A DNA stretch of 64,000 nucleotides from Megalonaias nervosa (GCA_016617855.1 JAECUM010096299.1:1-64000), one strand, 5' to 3'; positions 47,153-59,759 are shown, counted from the stretch's first letter. The notes: generated by a model from the sequence alone, not told the origin. A program made the numbers and translations.

Positions 47153-48635
47153 GTGCTTTATCCCAGGACATGCCATGATAGCTGACACAGGCTGATCTGA
47201 TGGGTAGAACATGCCATGATAGCTGACACATGCTGATCTGACATGTAGAACATGCCATGATAGCTGTGATGGGCTGATCTGACAGGTAGAGCATGCCATG
47301 ATAGCTGACATCAACTGATCTGACAGGTAGAACATGCCTTGATAGCTGACATCAGCTGATCTGACAGGTAGAACATGCCATGATAGCTGACAGGGGATGA
47401 TCTGACAGGTAGAGCATGCCATGATAGCTGACAGGGGATGATCTGATGGGTAGAACATACCATGATAGCTGACACAGGCTGATCTGACAGGTAGAACATG
47501 CCAGGATAGCTGTCATGGGCTGATCTGACAGGTAAAACATGCCATGATAGATGACATCAGCTGATCTGACAGGTAGAGCATGCCTTAATAGCTGACAGGG
47601 GATGATCTGATGGGTAGAATATGCCATGATAGCTGACATCAGCTGATCTGACAGGTAGAACATACCATGATAGCTGATGGGATGATCTGAAAGGTAGAAC
47701 ATGCCTTGATAGCTGACATTGGCTGATCTGATGGATAGAACATGCCATGATAGCTGACATCAGCTGATCTGACAGGTAGAACATGTCATGATAGCTGACA
47801 TCAACTGATCTGACAGGTAGAGCATGCCTTGATAACTGACAGGGGATGATTTGATGGGTAGAACATGCCATGATAGCTGACATCAGATGATCTGACAGGT
47901 AGAACATGGCATGATAGCTTACAGGGGATGATCTGACAGGTAGAACATGCCATGATAGCTGACAGGGGATGATCTGATGGGTAGAACATGCCATGATAGC
48001 TGACATCAGCTGATCTGACAGGTAGAGCATGCCATGATAGCTGACAGGGGATGATCTGATGGGTAGAACATGCCATGATAGCTGACATCAGCTGATCTGA
48101 CAGTAGAACATGCCATAATAGATGACACAGGCTGATCTGATGGGTAGAATATGCCATGATAGCTGACATCGGCTGATCTAACAGTAGAACATGCCATGAT
48201 AGCTGACGTCAGCTGATCTGATGGGTAGAACATGCCATAATAGATGACACACGCTGATCTGACAGGTAGAACATGCCATGATAGCTGACATCAGCTGATC
48301 TGATGGGTAGAATATGCCATGATAGCTGACAGGGGATGATCTGACAGGTAGAACATGCCATGATAGCTGACATAAGCGGATCTGATGGGTAGAATATGCC
48401 ATGGTAGCTGACAGGGGATGATCTGATGGGTAGAGCATGCCATGATAGCTGACATGGACTGATAAGATGGCAGAACATGCCATGATAGCTGACATGGACT
48501 GATATGATGGCAGAACATGCCATGATAGCTGACATGGGATGATATGACAGGTAGAACATGCCATAGCGGCTGACATCAGCTGATGTGATGGTAGAACGTG
48601 TCATGATAGTTGACATGGGCTGATCTGATTCACAA
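47153..48635. repeat. 41-bp minisatellite, about 36 copies
   Basis: Unit GGTAGAACATGCCATGATAG followed by CTGACATCAGCTGATCTGACA. Variants alternate between TGATGGG and TGACAGG and between ACATCAGC, ACACAGGC and ACAGGGGA. All minus-strand frames of 62-157 codons here are translations of the array. Confidence 0.95.
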
Positions 48636-49590
48636 AATCCATCTTTTCAGTCAGAAGTTTGGCATGCTGAACACTGATCAAACTTTTGTCCTTTTATAGA
48701 CAGGACAATAATCTACACAGATTAAATCTTGTGTTTTCGTATGAGACCTTTATAGACAAACCTGTCAGATGGTTTGGCTGTAAAATGGTTTTGATTTATA
48801 TAAGCTCATTGTAGACAATGTCTTCCTCATGCATGTAATAAGAATTTAACTAAAATTTATTGCGACTCTTATTAGTTCAAATTAGGGTGACCAGTAAATG
48901 TTATGATATATTAACGGCCAGTTTATACTTACATTGGTAGAGATACCAAGTACCAATTTTAAACATTTTAGGAATTTCAAGATTGATGGCAAAGACATTT
49001 CCTACCACTCCAAATTAGTTAACTGAACTTTTCGTTTTTAGACTCAAGTTTCAGTCTTAAATGTTCAAGAAACCTTTAAATGTATGGAGTATAAATATCT
49101 GTATAATCAGCAATTAATTCCATTAGGTCTAATATAAATTTATGAGAATTTCTTATATAGTTTCCCTGCAGTTAATTCCATTGGACCTGTATGTCAGTTT
49201 ATGGGAATTTCATATCTGGTTACCCCAATATAATATTGTTCACTGTGTATGCAAAAGAGCTAGTGTTAGAATTACAATTATTCATTGTTAACTGGATTCA
49301 GAGACAGAGAGGTTATTGTGTATAGACTGGTTTACACCCAGGGTGTACCATTGTAATTTCTTTCCCTCCAGTGACTTTGTGGTAAAAGGTCAGTATAGTT
49401 TTTGGTCTACTTTGCTGTTCTATGTGTATTTGCACTCTTTGTCCACTTGACTGTATAAACATTTTATTCAGTTCAAATGGTATACATCCATGGATCCAGT
49501 GGGGGTGGGTTGGGGGAGACACCTTGGGTTTTGAGCCCACCAGTTGGTCTGGAAATTTATTTACTTTATTCTGTCTCTGTAGAGGTAGGG
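48636..49590. other. No gene seen
   Basis: Ordinary CpG-poor DNA. Two diverged copies of a TTAATTCCATTRG-type motif occur near 49,115 and 49,170. Confidence 0.45.
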
Positions 49591-49591
49591 G

Positions 49592-49818
49592 TACCATATT
49601 TAGTTGCCTATAAGTCAAGTCAAACTACAAATAACAAAGATCCTGTTCTGCTCTAGCATTAGCATAATGCACATGCAGATCAGGGTCAATGGTGTTTGTG
49701 CTACTGATTACTCCTAACAAACTGCACAGACCCAGATGTGCGGGTGCATTATGTGATGGCAGACCTGGGTTTGTGCGGTTTGCAGTTGGACTCATCTTAT
49801 AAGTGAGCATATATAGTA
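49592..49818. mobile_element. MITE-like element, family 2 (copy 5)
   Basis: 227 bp. The right end TTTGCAGTTGGACTCATCTT then ATAAGTGAGCATATATAGTA is the inverted partner of the left TACCATATTTAGTTGCCTAT then AAGTCAAGTC. Best-preserved inverted ends in the window. Confidence 0.75.
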
Positions 49819-50364
49819 TATAGTAATCTATCCGTCTGTCTGGTGCTTGTTAATGCAGCTAGCCCCCTCCTCCCCCCAGCCCCAGCTTTTGATGCTGTGA
49901 AATTGAGTAAGTATTATGGTCATCACGTGGAGATAGGAATATTGAGAAATTGCTTTGCTCTGAAATTTTGGATAGATTTATAAGCCTTTTTCTGTTGGAA
50001 TTGTGTATTACATGGTCTTGTTAGCACAACGTGTCCCAGGAGAGGTGGGGGTGTACATGTACTTATGCAAGCAAATTGTTTATCAATCCTGTATTTATTT
50101 TTTTTTGTTTTAAAAAAAATGGAATAAAAATTGACCATCCAACTTTTATATCTGTTTGAAGATTTCTCATTGTTTAAAAAAATCTTGAACCCCACCAATG
50201 TATACCTGGCTGGTTACATGGGATGCACAAAATTAATTCCTTTAGTTTCCCAGCATGCACAATCTCTTTGAGAGAATATTCCCATACATTTCATTTTTTT
50301 TCTTTTGTATCAGAAGTTACAACTGAAAATTCCCAACTATATTTATTTCTTTTAGAGATATTTT

Positions 50365-50400
50365 CCACCACAACCACCACCACCACCACCACCACCATCC
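50365..50400. repeat. (ACC)n microsatellite
   Basis: About ten CAC/ACC units. Confidence 0.9.
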
Positions 50401-51660
50401 TTTAACAAATTATCCTATTCTCTCACTGTTAATTTGTTCTCAGAAAAATAGTATTACACTCTTATATGTGAGATCACTACAGGTATTTTTTATGATTCAT
50501 CCAAGGGGATAAAAAAAGGCCCCAATCTAAATGTAAAATTGGGCCTAAATCCCCAAGTAACATATTTCGAAAATTGAGCACATATAACCATTTTAAGCTA
50601 TTTATTGCTGAAATTTTTTTCAGTCAATAAAATTTTTCTATAAGAATTCAGAATGACCCAAGAATTCCTAATGGCCTTAGAAAAGTACCACTTTATTTCT
50701 GTGATGAAGAGAACTGGCCTTTCACGTCAGGAGAGGCCCCTCTCATGATTGGTTGGCATGTAAGGATCCTTGTTATTATTATTAGAGGCATGACTACATT
50801 ACATGCATTGTATCCTACCATTTTAAAAAGAAAAACACTGTCGGAAATATTTTTATTGAGGTCTGTACATTATTGAAATCCTGCATTCTCTATGTCAGAT
50901 TTACTGTCTATCCAGTGATAAACTAAGGGGATCAATGTAATGAATTTTGGCTCACCTGACCAATGGATACATGAGCTTGTGGTATGAGTATGATTTTGAG
51001 TGACATTCACGCATATTAATGATGTGATCTTGCATCTGATTGGCTGAATTTGTGAACACTCTAAAGGCTATATATCTGATTGAACCTCTTGTTCATATAG
51101 TAGGAGTGGGCCTATAACCAGGCATTTATATCAAATGACTTTAAAGATCACATTTTTTTCTGGGTCATTGTGACTTATTATCAAGTATGGTTTTATCTTT
51201 GTATAAATGCGGTATTTGGATTGTTTTTATCCATTTATGTCTCATTAATGTGAAATATTGTTTACTTGTTAGTCACTAAGCTTTCATTAGGAAAATTATC
51301 AGATTACTGTCATAAATGATTATTTAGGTGCAGATATTTTTAATAAAATTTTTACACTAAGATATTATTTTATTCACTATGTAGCCTTTAAGTCATGAGC
51401 GTCCAATCTTTTTTGGCTGGGGCTAAAACATGTAAGTCACAGTCTCCATGAGCAAGAACAGTTTCTTATAACTAATTATGTATATCAATTAAAATGCATA
51501 CTTTCAAATGGTCTGCCTACATGGCCATGGCCATATGATGTGAAGGACTGGTCTGCATGCGAACCATGGACAACTAGTTGGACACACCTGCTTTAAATGA
51601 TACGTTACTGTTTGTTTCTGTGTATAGCCTTGAAATGATAAATCTCAGTTCTCAGGGCCA
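50401..51660. other. No gene seen
   Basis: CpG-poor DNA without recognised exons or repeats. Confidence 0.45.
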
Positions 51661-51679
51661 ATGCAACATTGAATAATCT

Positions 51680-52320
51680 TGCTCTCCTTTGATCAACCTG
51701 TATCAGGCTGTAGTGTGTCTTTTCTAGACAAAGCACTTTTCATTGTCTCAGCATGATGTTACAGTCTTGAATCAGCCTGGGTCAGATGCTAAGTTGTGTC
51801 TGTTCCAGGCAAAGCACTTTACATTGTCTCAGTATGTCTGCATGTGATTTGGATTTTTAACATAGCTTTAAAAAATTTCCAGTAATATCACTATGATGTC
51901 TGCAGTGTGATTGTTTATATTGATGTTTAGCAGACATGTAGCATCATGTCCCACCCAGTCCAATTATCCTGGCACCAGGCCAACCAGTCCTAACACTAAC
52001 CTCATAATGTTGAGTGCCAAGCAAGACAGCTGCTAGTACCATTTTTATAGGTCTTTGGTATGACTCGGCCAGGTTTCGAACCCGCATCCGAGGCAGAGTC
52101 TCTAACCACTGTGGTCACCTGAGTGGTCTCAGTATACATGTAATATGATGTTACAGTCATGGACCAGCTTAGGTCGGCTGCTGTAGTGTATCTCTTCCAG
52201 GCAATGCACTTTTTGTTGTCTCACTATAATGTGATGTTATTATCTTGGATCAGCCTTGGATGGCTGCTTCAGTGTGTCTCTTCCAGGCCAAGTACTTTAC
52301 ATTACCTCAATATGATATGA
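51680..52320. repeat. About 86-bp tandem repeat split by a SINE
   Basis: Units contain GATCAGCCT, GTGTGTCTTTTCTAGACAAA-like text, GCACTTT-CATTGTCTCA and ATGATGTTACAGTC. About two units lie before the SINE (51,836-52,125) and two to three after it. Confidence 0.75.
51836..52125 (-). mobile_element. tRNA-derived SINE (copy 3) with target duplication
   Basis: Same family as 6,477-6,806. On the minus strand it has a degenerate tRNA head (B box GGGTTCGAAACC around 52,074-52,085), GGTCATACCAAAGAC-like text and TTAGTGTTAGGACTGGTTGG. A perfect 10-bp duplication GTCTCAGTAT flanks it (51,826-51,835 and 52,126-52,135). Confidence 0.9.
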
Positions 52321-52329
52321 TGTCACAAT

Positions 52330-53260
52330 GATATATAGATTTGTTAATGTGCTTTACAACACCAAACAACAGTGACAAAAATACAACAATTTATCCTAAG
52401 GATTGCATAAATTTGATTATAAGTCATAATTTTAAATCAGTTTCACAGAAAATGAATAGATAAGTAAAGTCCTATAATGAATGCATCTCATGGCTTTTTT
52501 TTCACTTGATATCTAAGAAAACAACTAAAAAGCTATTTTCATATATTACATGCTGCTCGTTATAGTAGTGATCCCTCTACAGTACTTGATTCTTTTTCCG
52601 GCCAAAAAGCACATATTCTCCAAGGCAGTTACTGCAATATTCTCGGGAAAATATTGAATTAGTCAAGGCATGTTTTGGTACCATACTAAATAAAGAAACA
52701 AGTACCTTCAGTATTAATATTCTTAAATCCAGATGACAGAATTTTTAACATAATAATTTCTTAAAATTCGTGTTAATGACAATCAAAAATTAATCCACAA
52801 TATCAATATCACAAATCACTGCATTTTTTCAATGAGGTTACAATGAATTCATTCACCTTAGTTGACATTTGGAAACCGTAATCCCCTACAGACTGAATAC
52901 TGAAATTAGATGACTGTGCTACTCAAAACAGTTTCATAAATGAATTTATTCCATTCCAGTTCTGTGATACAATATACTTATTGTGTTCTTTATAATCGGA
53001 ACGGTTTTACTAATGATATGATTTAGTGTTGCATATCATGTGATCTATTGTCATAATGCACACATCCAACCCCCCAACCCCCCACCACTGGCTTTTAAAT
53101 TTTACTTACTCTGCATGAGATGAATACATATATGTATCTGTTGTTTCTTTGTCCCCAGAAAAAATTAATAGTAAGAAATTATCATAATTCTCCTATGTCA
53201 GTTCTTTGTGGTAAACCTACTTTTACAATATTTTTTACATTTCTGTTCATTATTCCCTCA
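52330..53260. other. No gene seen
   Basis: CpG-poor DNA; C-tracts near 53,070. Confidence 0.45.
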
Positions 53261-53261
53261 T

Positions 53262-53596
53262 TGTAACCTTCATTATAACATGATTCTTGTTACAAGGCCC
53301 TTCATTATAACATGATTCTTGTTATAAGACCCTTCATTATAACATGGTTCTTGTTATAAGGCCCTTCATTATAAAATGGTTCCTATTATAACACCATTTA
53401 TTATAGCATGATTCCTCTTATTGGGTCCTTCATTATAACATGGTTCCTGTTATAAGACCCTTCATTATAACATGGTTCCTGTTATAAGGCCCTTCATTAT
53501 AACATAATTCTTCTAATAAGGCCCATCATTATAGTATGGTTTTTGCTATAAGGCCCTTTATTATAACATGGTTCCTGTTATAAGGCCCTTCCATTA
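53262..53596. repeat. 32-bp minisatellite
   Basis: Unit CATTATAACATGGTTCCTGT followed by TATAAGGCCCTT, about 10 copies. Shares its core with the repeats at 33.6-34.6 kb. Confidence 0.85.
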
Positions 53597-53598
53597 TA

Positions 53599-53759
53599 CA
53601 GTAGAACCTGTCTTGAAAGACCACCCTTTCTGCCGTAAAATTCTGGTCTCTCATAACAGGTCACAATGCTATATAATCATTAAATATGTGTGTTGAGAAT
53701 ATGGTCTCTCAAGACAGGTGGTCTCACATAGCAGTGGTCTTTCAAGACAGGTTTCACTG
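53599..53759. mobile_element. MITE-like element, family 1 (copy 3, best preserved)
   Basis: 161 bp with inverted ends CAGTAGAACCTGTCTTGAAA then GACCACC, and on the other strand CAGTGAAACCTGTCTTGAAA then GACCACTGC. TA is present at both borders (53,597-53,598 and 53,760-53,761). TA duplication and CAGT ends suggest mobilisation by a Tc1/mariner-type transposase. Non-coding. Confidence 0.85.
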
Positions 53760-54922
53760 TAACATGGTTCCTGTTATAAATTAGTGCATAGAAATCATCA
53801 GCAAAAATAATTTTTTAATGACAGTCACCATTGGGTCATTGATGCACATTTCCCACATTGATCAGTTTTTGGAATTATTCACATTGATGGTCATACTATG
53901 ATAAAGAATTAGGCTACCAAGTATCCATAACAGTTGAAATACTAAACATAGAGAGAAATCTGCTTGAGTTTGGGACTCACTTATGGATAAGGTATTCACA
54001 GTACTCCCTCATTATAATGTTGTCCATGGGAGCCATAGATTATACCACCTATGGTGAGACCACCTTGTAAGAATCTTTTATTAACTGAGTATAAAAAAAT
54101 ACTGGTCATGTGGCACAGGATGCCCAAGCTTGCAAAAGCACTCTGTGCTACATGATCAAGGGCCCAATAATTTTTAATACTATGTCAGTAACCATAGTCT
54201 TATGTACTTAAAAACACACTTTTTAAAAAAATTATTTTATTGTTTTACTGAACATTCAATGTGTTGTTTATTTATGAATGAAACCTGAGCACCATGCAGT
54301 AATACATGCTACTTTACTGCTGTGGAAGCATGCACATACATTGGGTGGTTCCCATTCAGCAGTGAACAAAACTGTGTGTGTAAAAGAAGGTGGAATGTCA
54401 TGCAGCCATAGAAAACACAACAAAATATTGATATTTGGGAAAATTATACATCGATTAAAATCAAAGATACCATTATGAAATCATGGTCCTAAATCATTCC
54501 ATCTTAGGTTATTTTTGTCATTGTCCTTATTCAATATTATTGTCTTGGTGGCAAGTAAAGTTTAAAAGTGCAGTTTGTGTTAAGATTGTTGACAGGGTAT
54601 TGTGGTCCATTGATCTTGAACAATACCTGAAAATAAGGATATATATTCATTTTGGAGTCAAAAATGTATTCATTAAATTCATAGTACAGGATAAAACAAT
54701 GCTTTTCAGAGTGGATGAATGTGTATATTTTGCAAGAAAGAAAAGTGGTTGACTAAAACATTGTAACAAAGATCAGTTTAACTCCCACCGTCTCTTGTAC
54801 TAACAGCAGCAACTAGTAATCACTAACATTCTGTTATCAGTATTTTTATAAGTAATATTTAGTTGTTTCTTTTTCTTTTTGCAGTTTATATGTTTAGATG
54901 TATTCAGATTTTCTTTTATTTA

Positions 54923-55099
54923 ATTTGAACCTGTCTTGAAAGACCACTGCTATGAAAGACTACCTGTCTTGAGAGACCATGTCCTCAAACCACAGATTGA
55001 TTGATTATATAGTATTATGACCTGTAATGAGAGACCACATGTCTTGATAGACCACCATTTTGGTGCAGAAGGGGTGGTCTTTCAAGACAGGTTCTATTG
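54923..55099. mobile_element. MITE-like element, family 1 (copy 4)
   Basis: ATTTGAACCTGTCTTGAAAG at the left, CAAGACAGGTTCTATTG at the right, TA at both borders. Confidence 0.8.
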
Positions 55100-55489
55100 T
55101 ATTTTTGTTTTGATGAGAGCTGTATCAACTGATTCTTCAGCACTGGTGTCAGGTAGAAATGATTACAGTCATTATTTGCATCTGATTGTCATCATATTTA
55201 TGACATGCTCAGCATTCAACATTTCCATTGACAGTTTTATTTAGATTTGGCCAGAAATAGTTCATTGAATTCAGGTGTGTGTTTACCATATATGGAAGTG
55301 GTTAATACTATTTACTTAAATTTGGTCAGTTCCACTGGATATTGTCTGGTAGCATCAATGTTAAACTAAAGGATGCATTCTGGTTATAAAGAATATAATA
55401 ATGAGTACATGATGCTGTACTCCATCATTATAAGATCATGATACAGTCCTCCCTTGTTATAACACTGTCCATTGGAATCATAGAGTATA

Positions 55490-55667
55490 CAGTAGAACCT
55501 GTCTTGAAAGACCTCCTCTTTTGCCAAAAAGGTATGGTCTCTCAAGACAGGTGGTCTATCATAACAGGTCACAATGCTTTATAATCAATAAATTTGTGCA
55601 TTGAGAATGTGGTCTTTCAGGACAGGTGGTCTTGCATAGCAGTTGTCTTTCAAAACAGGTTTTACTA
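55490..55667. mobile_element. MITE-like element, family 1 (copy 5)
   Basis: CAGTAGAACCTGTCTTGAAA at the left and CAAAACAGGTTTTACTA at the right, TA at both borders (55,488-55,489 and 55,668-55,669). Sits among TATAAGG-family repeats. Confidence 0.85.
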
Positions 55668-56231
55668 TACTGCCTTATTCTAAGTGAGATCCCCTTATAA
55701 TGAATGTATGATACACATAATTTTTCTAGCACCTAATGAAATGGAATCCATGGCCATATTTATCTTATAACAGGAACCATGTTATGAAGAAGGGCCTTTG
55801 AGTGACTGAGTTCTATAATTGTTAATCCACATAACTAATCTATCAACTTTGGTTCTTCACCTATATTTCCTTCTGCTGGTTTGAACATTAATCTGTTCTA
55901 ATGGTTATGGATATGAATTATTGATAATACAGTGGCAATCTTGTGGCAAAGGCAGATCACATTTCCTGTTATAAGTTTTACTGTAAAAAAAAAACAATAA
56001 ATAAAAAATTCTGCCTCACAGAAGAATTGCAATAAAATCTATGATCCAGCTGTAAAGGAAGTTAATATTACGAAAAACCTTTGTTTTATTATAGAGCTAA
56101 AATTTGCTTGGTCTTAAATTCAGACAGCAAAAATAAAATTCACTGAGCAAAGCTGTTTGACAGAGAATGTTATGGTTTTATGCAGTGTATGGAGAGTACA
56201 CTGTTGATTATTCCTAACTGATTTACATGGA

Positions 56232-56449
56232 TACCGTATCTACTTGCTTGTAAGACAGGTCTAATGGCAAACTGTACAGACCTAGATCTTTTGTCACATA
56301 ATGTGCTGGCAGATCTGGATCTGTGTAGTTCATTAGGAGTACTCGGTGAAACAAAACAATGTAGACCTTATCTGCCTGCACTTTATGCTTTGGCAATTCA
56401 GAGTCTGTGTTGGTTGTCATTTGACGACTTATCAACAAATATATATGAT
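56232..56449. mobile_element. MITE-like element, family 2 (copy 6)
   Basis: TACCGTATCTACTTGCTTGT at the left and a complementary ACTTATCAACAAATATATAT end at the right. Internal CTGGCAGATCTGGATCTGTG. Confidence 0.65.
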
Positions 56450-57259
56450 AAATCTTAAAATCAACATATGGAAAATAATTCTTTTTAATGTACCTGTATA
56501 GCTATTTAAGAATAATGAGATTTGTCAGGTACTGATACGAAGTCATGCCCTGTTGATCATTCTATTCACTAATCAAATTACTCTTTTCATCCTGTTCAAA
56601 GAGAAATCAACATTTGGAACATCTCTGATTACTAATGATAACTCTTCTTAACATATAATGCAAGGCTTTTTTTGATAGGCTGCTAAAAATAAGTGGACCA
56701 AGAATTCCAAAGGTCACCAGGATATGAATCTTTATCAGTGTCATATCTCCATTATGTCAGAGATCTTGATTTTAATCAGATTGTGTAATTGGCTTCAGCT
56801 GTAAATTGTGCTTCAAGTGTTTCAAACACTAGACTCTGAGTGAGTCTTGAAATGTAGCTTTTGAAAATTGTACTTCTTATCCAGCATTTTGTGCTTAAAA
56901 TTACACACAGTTATCACTGTTGCCTTTCAAACATGTGACTCAAGGTTAAAAACTGGAAAGTTAATTATGAAATTTGATGCATGCCAGACATGGACTTTTG
57001 AAACACTTTGCGGGTAATACTCTAAACATATCTGAATTTCCATATACTGTATTCCACAATTCTAACTAATTTTTTCAAGTCATACAAAAGTTTGTAGTGA
57101 TTATATTTTATATGTCAGCTACAATGCACACAGTGTATTAATGAACTTTTGATGTTTTCTGTACATCTGTTATCAGTTTTATTTCTGCACATTAACTAAA
57201 GTAGTCCAAATCAACAGTTACCAAACATTGTGGATAGCTTGCACATCTTGTGATTTGGA
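56450..57259. other. No gene seen
   Basis: CpG-poor DNA without recognised features. Confidence 0.45.
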
Positions 57260-58060
57260 GGAACCATGCTATCAATTTCAGGGTCAAAATGCCAAAGGTC
57301 AAGGTCAGTGCTACTGAAAGACAAAAATTATTTCAACACAATAACTCAAATTGTCTACCATCTACAGATATAAAAACTTTTGGATGTTTGCACTTGGGGT
57401 AAGAAAGAACCCTGTTCACTTTGGGGTCTAAAGGTCAAAGGTCAGGGTCACCATGACTGAGAGTAGACAGATGATTTCTTCACAATAACATTAGCTCTGC
57501 ATCACAATACCTGGACCAAACTTTATGGATGCCTTGCTCAATGGCTAAGAAAGAAGTCTATCGATTTCAGGGTAAAAAGGACTAATGTTAAATTCATTGT
57601 GACTGAAAGAAGAATAATGGTTTCTACACAATGACATTAGTTCTATATCATCAACTTGGAAAAAACTTTGTTGGTGGCTGGCACTTGTGGTAAAGAAGAA
57701 CACTGTTAGTCTTGGGGTCAAATGGTCAGGGTCTCTGTGACTGAAAGAAGATAACTGGCTTCTGCACAAAAATCAGTGTGTGGATGACTTACAGGTTTGG
57801 TAGGAAAGAAGCCTATTTTATTTTTATGGTCAAGAAGTCAAAGATCAAAGCCCCTCTGCCAAAAGAAAAAGAGTTTTGCATAATAACTTTAGTACCCCAA
57901 CCAAAGTTTTGTGGAGGGCTTGGACTTAAGGTATTGATTTTGGTGTCAGAACGGCAAAGGAAGATTGGGTTTTGCAGAAAAAGCAACTTTGTGGAGGTCT
58001 TGCATTTAAGGTAACAAAGAAACTTATAGATTCAGGAGTGTAAAGGTCAGAAAGTATGGT
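57260..58060. repeat. Degenerate about 140-bp repeats, AGGTCA-rich
   Basis: Units carry AAAGGTCAAAGGTCAGGGTC, TGACTGAAAGAAG, TTCTGCACAATAAC and a TTGGxxxxAAGAAAGAAGCC-like block. Starts are near 57,294, 57,429, 57,574 and 57,719, with more decayed units to 58,050. Diverged relatives appear at 61,850-62,160. The frames here are not genes. Confidence 0.6.
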
Positions 58061-59035
58061 GTTTGTAAATCTAATAACAAATAATAGTTTATGCACATTA
58101 GGTTGAGTTCCAGACTGCATACCTTGACCAAGGGTTGATATCATCGAGACCCTGTCATCATTAATCTCTCAAGTCAACCTTACTGTACTAGTGCCTACAA
58201 AGAGGAATGTTAAGCACAGAGCAGGAGTATAATATGCTGTTCATGGTTTTGTTTTTTTTTTAAATTCTTGTTTTAAGCATGAATATGATTTTAAAAAAAA
58301 AACATTAAACAGAACAGAAAAAACTGGAATATGCAGTATTTCCAGTGTATTCTATGGAGTTTATTGCTGGCCAAATAATGAGCAAAATTTATCAGAGTGG
58401 TTAAAAAATTAGTTAGTCCTTAATGCCTCATAAATATTCACAATGTAGTTTGCAGATTTTCAAAATTTTGAGTGCTTGTCATCAAATAAAAGTGCTTACA
58501 AACAAAATATGAGATTTTTTGGTTATACCATTGAGATAACTTGCATATAAAATCAAGTACTTAAAAATGTTTATAAACTTTATAAAATGCAGTTTTTCTT
58601 TATGTAATTGGCATGTGATTGGTGACAACTGGGCAGACACATAAAATAATCATAACAGATGCATGTTTTTCTTATGACAGCTTACATGTAGCAGAATGAA
58701 TGTTCATAACATACTGTTTTCATCAAATTGTCCACTGTTGGCATGTTTTACAACCTCAGTGGAGTAAAAGATTTTCATATTTAATTTCACAGAAGCAGCT
58801 AGGTTTGAAAAGGAAATCTGGCTGTGATTCATTTGTATTTTAATTAAAGGGGGGGAACTATTTTAGCCTAGCTATTTTGTCCCCTTCCATCCTGTCTGAA
58901 TTTTTTTAACAGGTTTGAATGTTTTGAAAACATCCTTTACTGGTTATATTTTTGATGACAAATGTATGTTGTCTTAAAATGTAATCTGTAACTTTCATTG
59001 AGGATTTGGTTCTGTGGAGCTTATTGGCAATTTTT

Positions 59036-59550
59036 AGGACAATAGATTATACATGGCAGCCAGCATATTTTGTGAAGGAAGAACCCTGTAAAGCACTGGG
59101 AAGAACTACTGATCCATGGAAAGTGACTGGCAAGCTTTCTCACATGCCTTTATTGGTCAACCACTCTTTTGGCCTAAGTGGTTAGAGCATCTGCCTTCGA
59201 TGCAGGATTTCATGGGTTCAAACCTGGACTGAGTCTTAACAAAACTTATAAAAATGGTACTACCAGCTGCCTCGCTTGGCGCTCAGCAATAAGAGGTTAG
59301 TGTTAGGACTGGTTGGCTGGCGTCAGGATAATGTGACTAGGTGGGACGTGATGCTACATGTCTGCAGCATGATGCCCTAGTGCTACACATCACTATAAAC
59401 TGCCATGCTGTAGACATCATAGCGATTCAGATAATGACTAAAAAATTGTTAAAGCTTCATTCAAAATCCAAATCACACACACACACGCACACACATTGGT
59501 CAGACTGAGACTTGAACCTATGCAGAAAGGTGAGATGTCAGTGATCTGTA
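59036..59550 (+). repeat. Dispersed repeat, family R, split by a SINE
   Basis: The left part (59,036-59,159) and right part (59,503-59,550) join to match 36,309-36,490. The SINE and its duplication sit between them. Confidence 0.65.
59160..59494 (+). mobile_element. tRNA-derived SINE, full length (copy 4)
   Basis: A box TGGCCTAAGTGG (59,170-59,181) and B box GGGTTCAAACC (59,214-59,224), then the family body (GGTTAGTGTTAGGACTGGTT, CATCACTATAAACTGCCATG) and a CACACA tail. The 8-bp duplication ATTGGTCA lies at 59,152-59,159 and 59,495-59,502. Confidence 0.9.
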
Positions 59551-59655
59551 AAGGGGAGATGTCAGTAATCTGTGAAGGTGAGATGTCAGTAATCTGTGAA
59601 GGTGAGATGTCAGTAATCTGTGAAGGTGAGATGTCAGTAATCTGTGAAGGTGAGT
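59525..59655. repeat. 24-bp minisatellite, 5-6 copies
   Basis: Unit AAGGTGAGATGTCAGTAATC then TGTG. Derived from the right end of repeat family R, which has a single diverged unit at 36 kb. Gives an 8-residue periodic frame on both strands. Confidence 0.9.
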
Positions 59656-59759
59656 ACCTCAGATCACTCAGCCATACAGGACCCCATTCATCAGAAAGTA
59701 GAGTATACAACATAATTATGCTAAAATAAAAAAGCAAGTTCATTTTCATATTGTTCCAC

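Noticed and set aside
57778..58014. 78-codon plus-strand frame
   Set aside because: Lies entirely in the degenerate AGGTCA-rich repeat and is not conserved between units.
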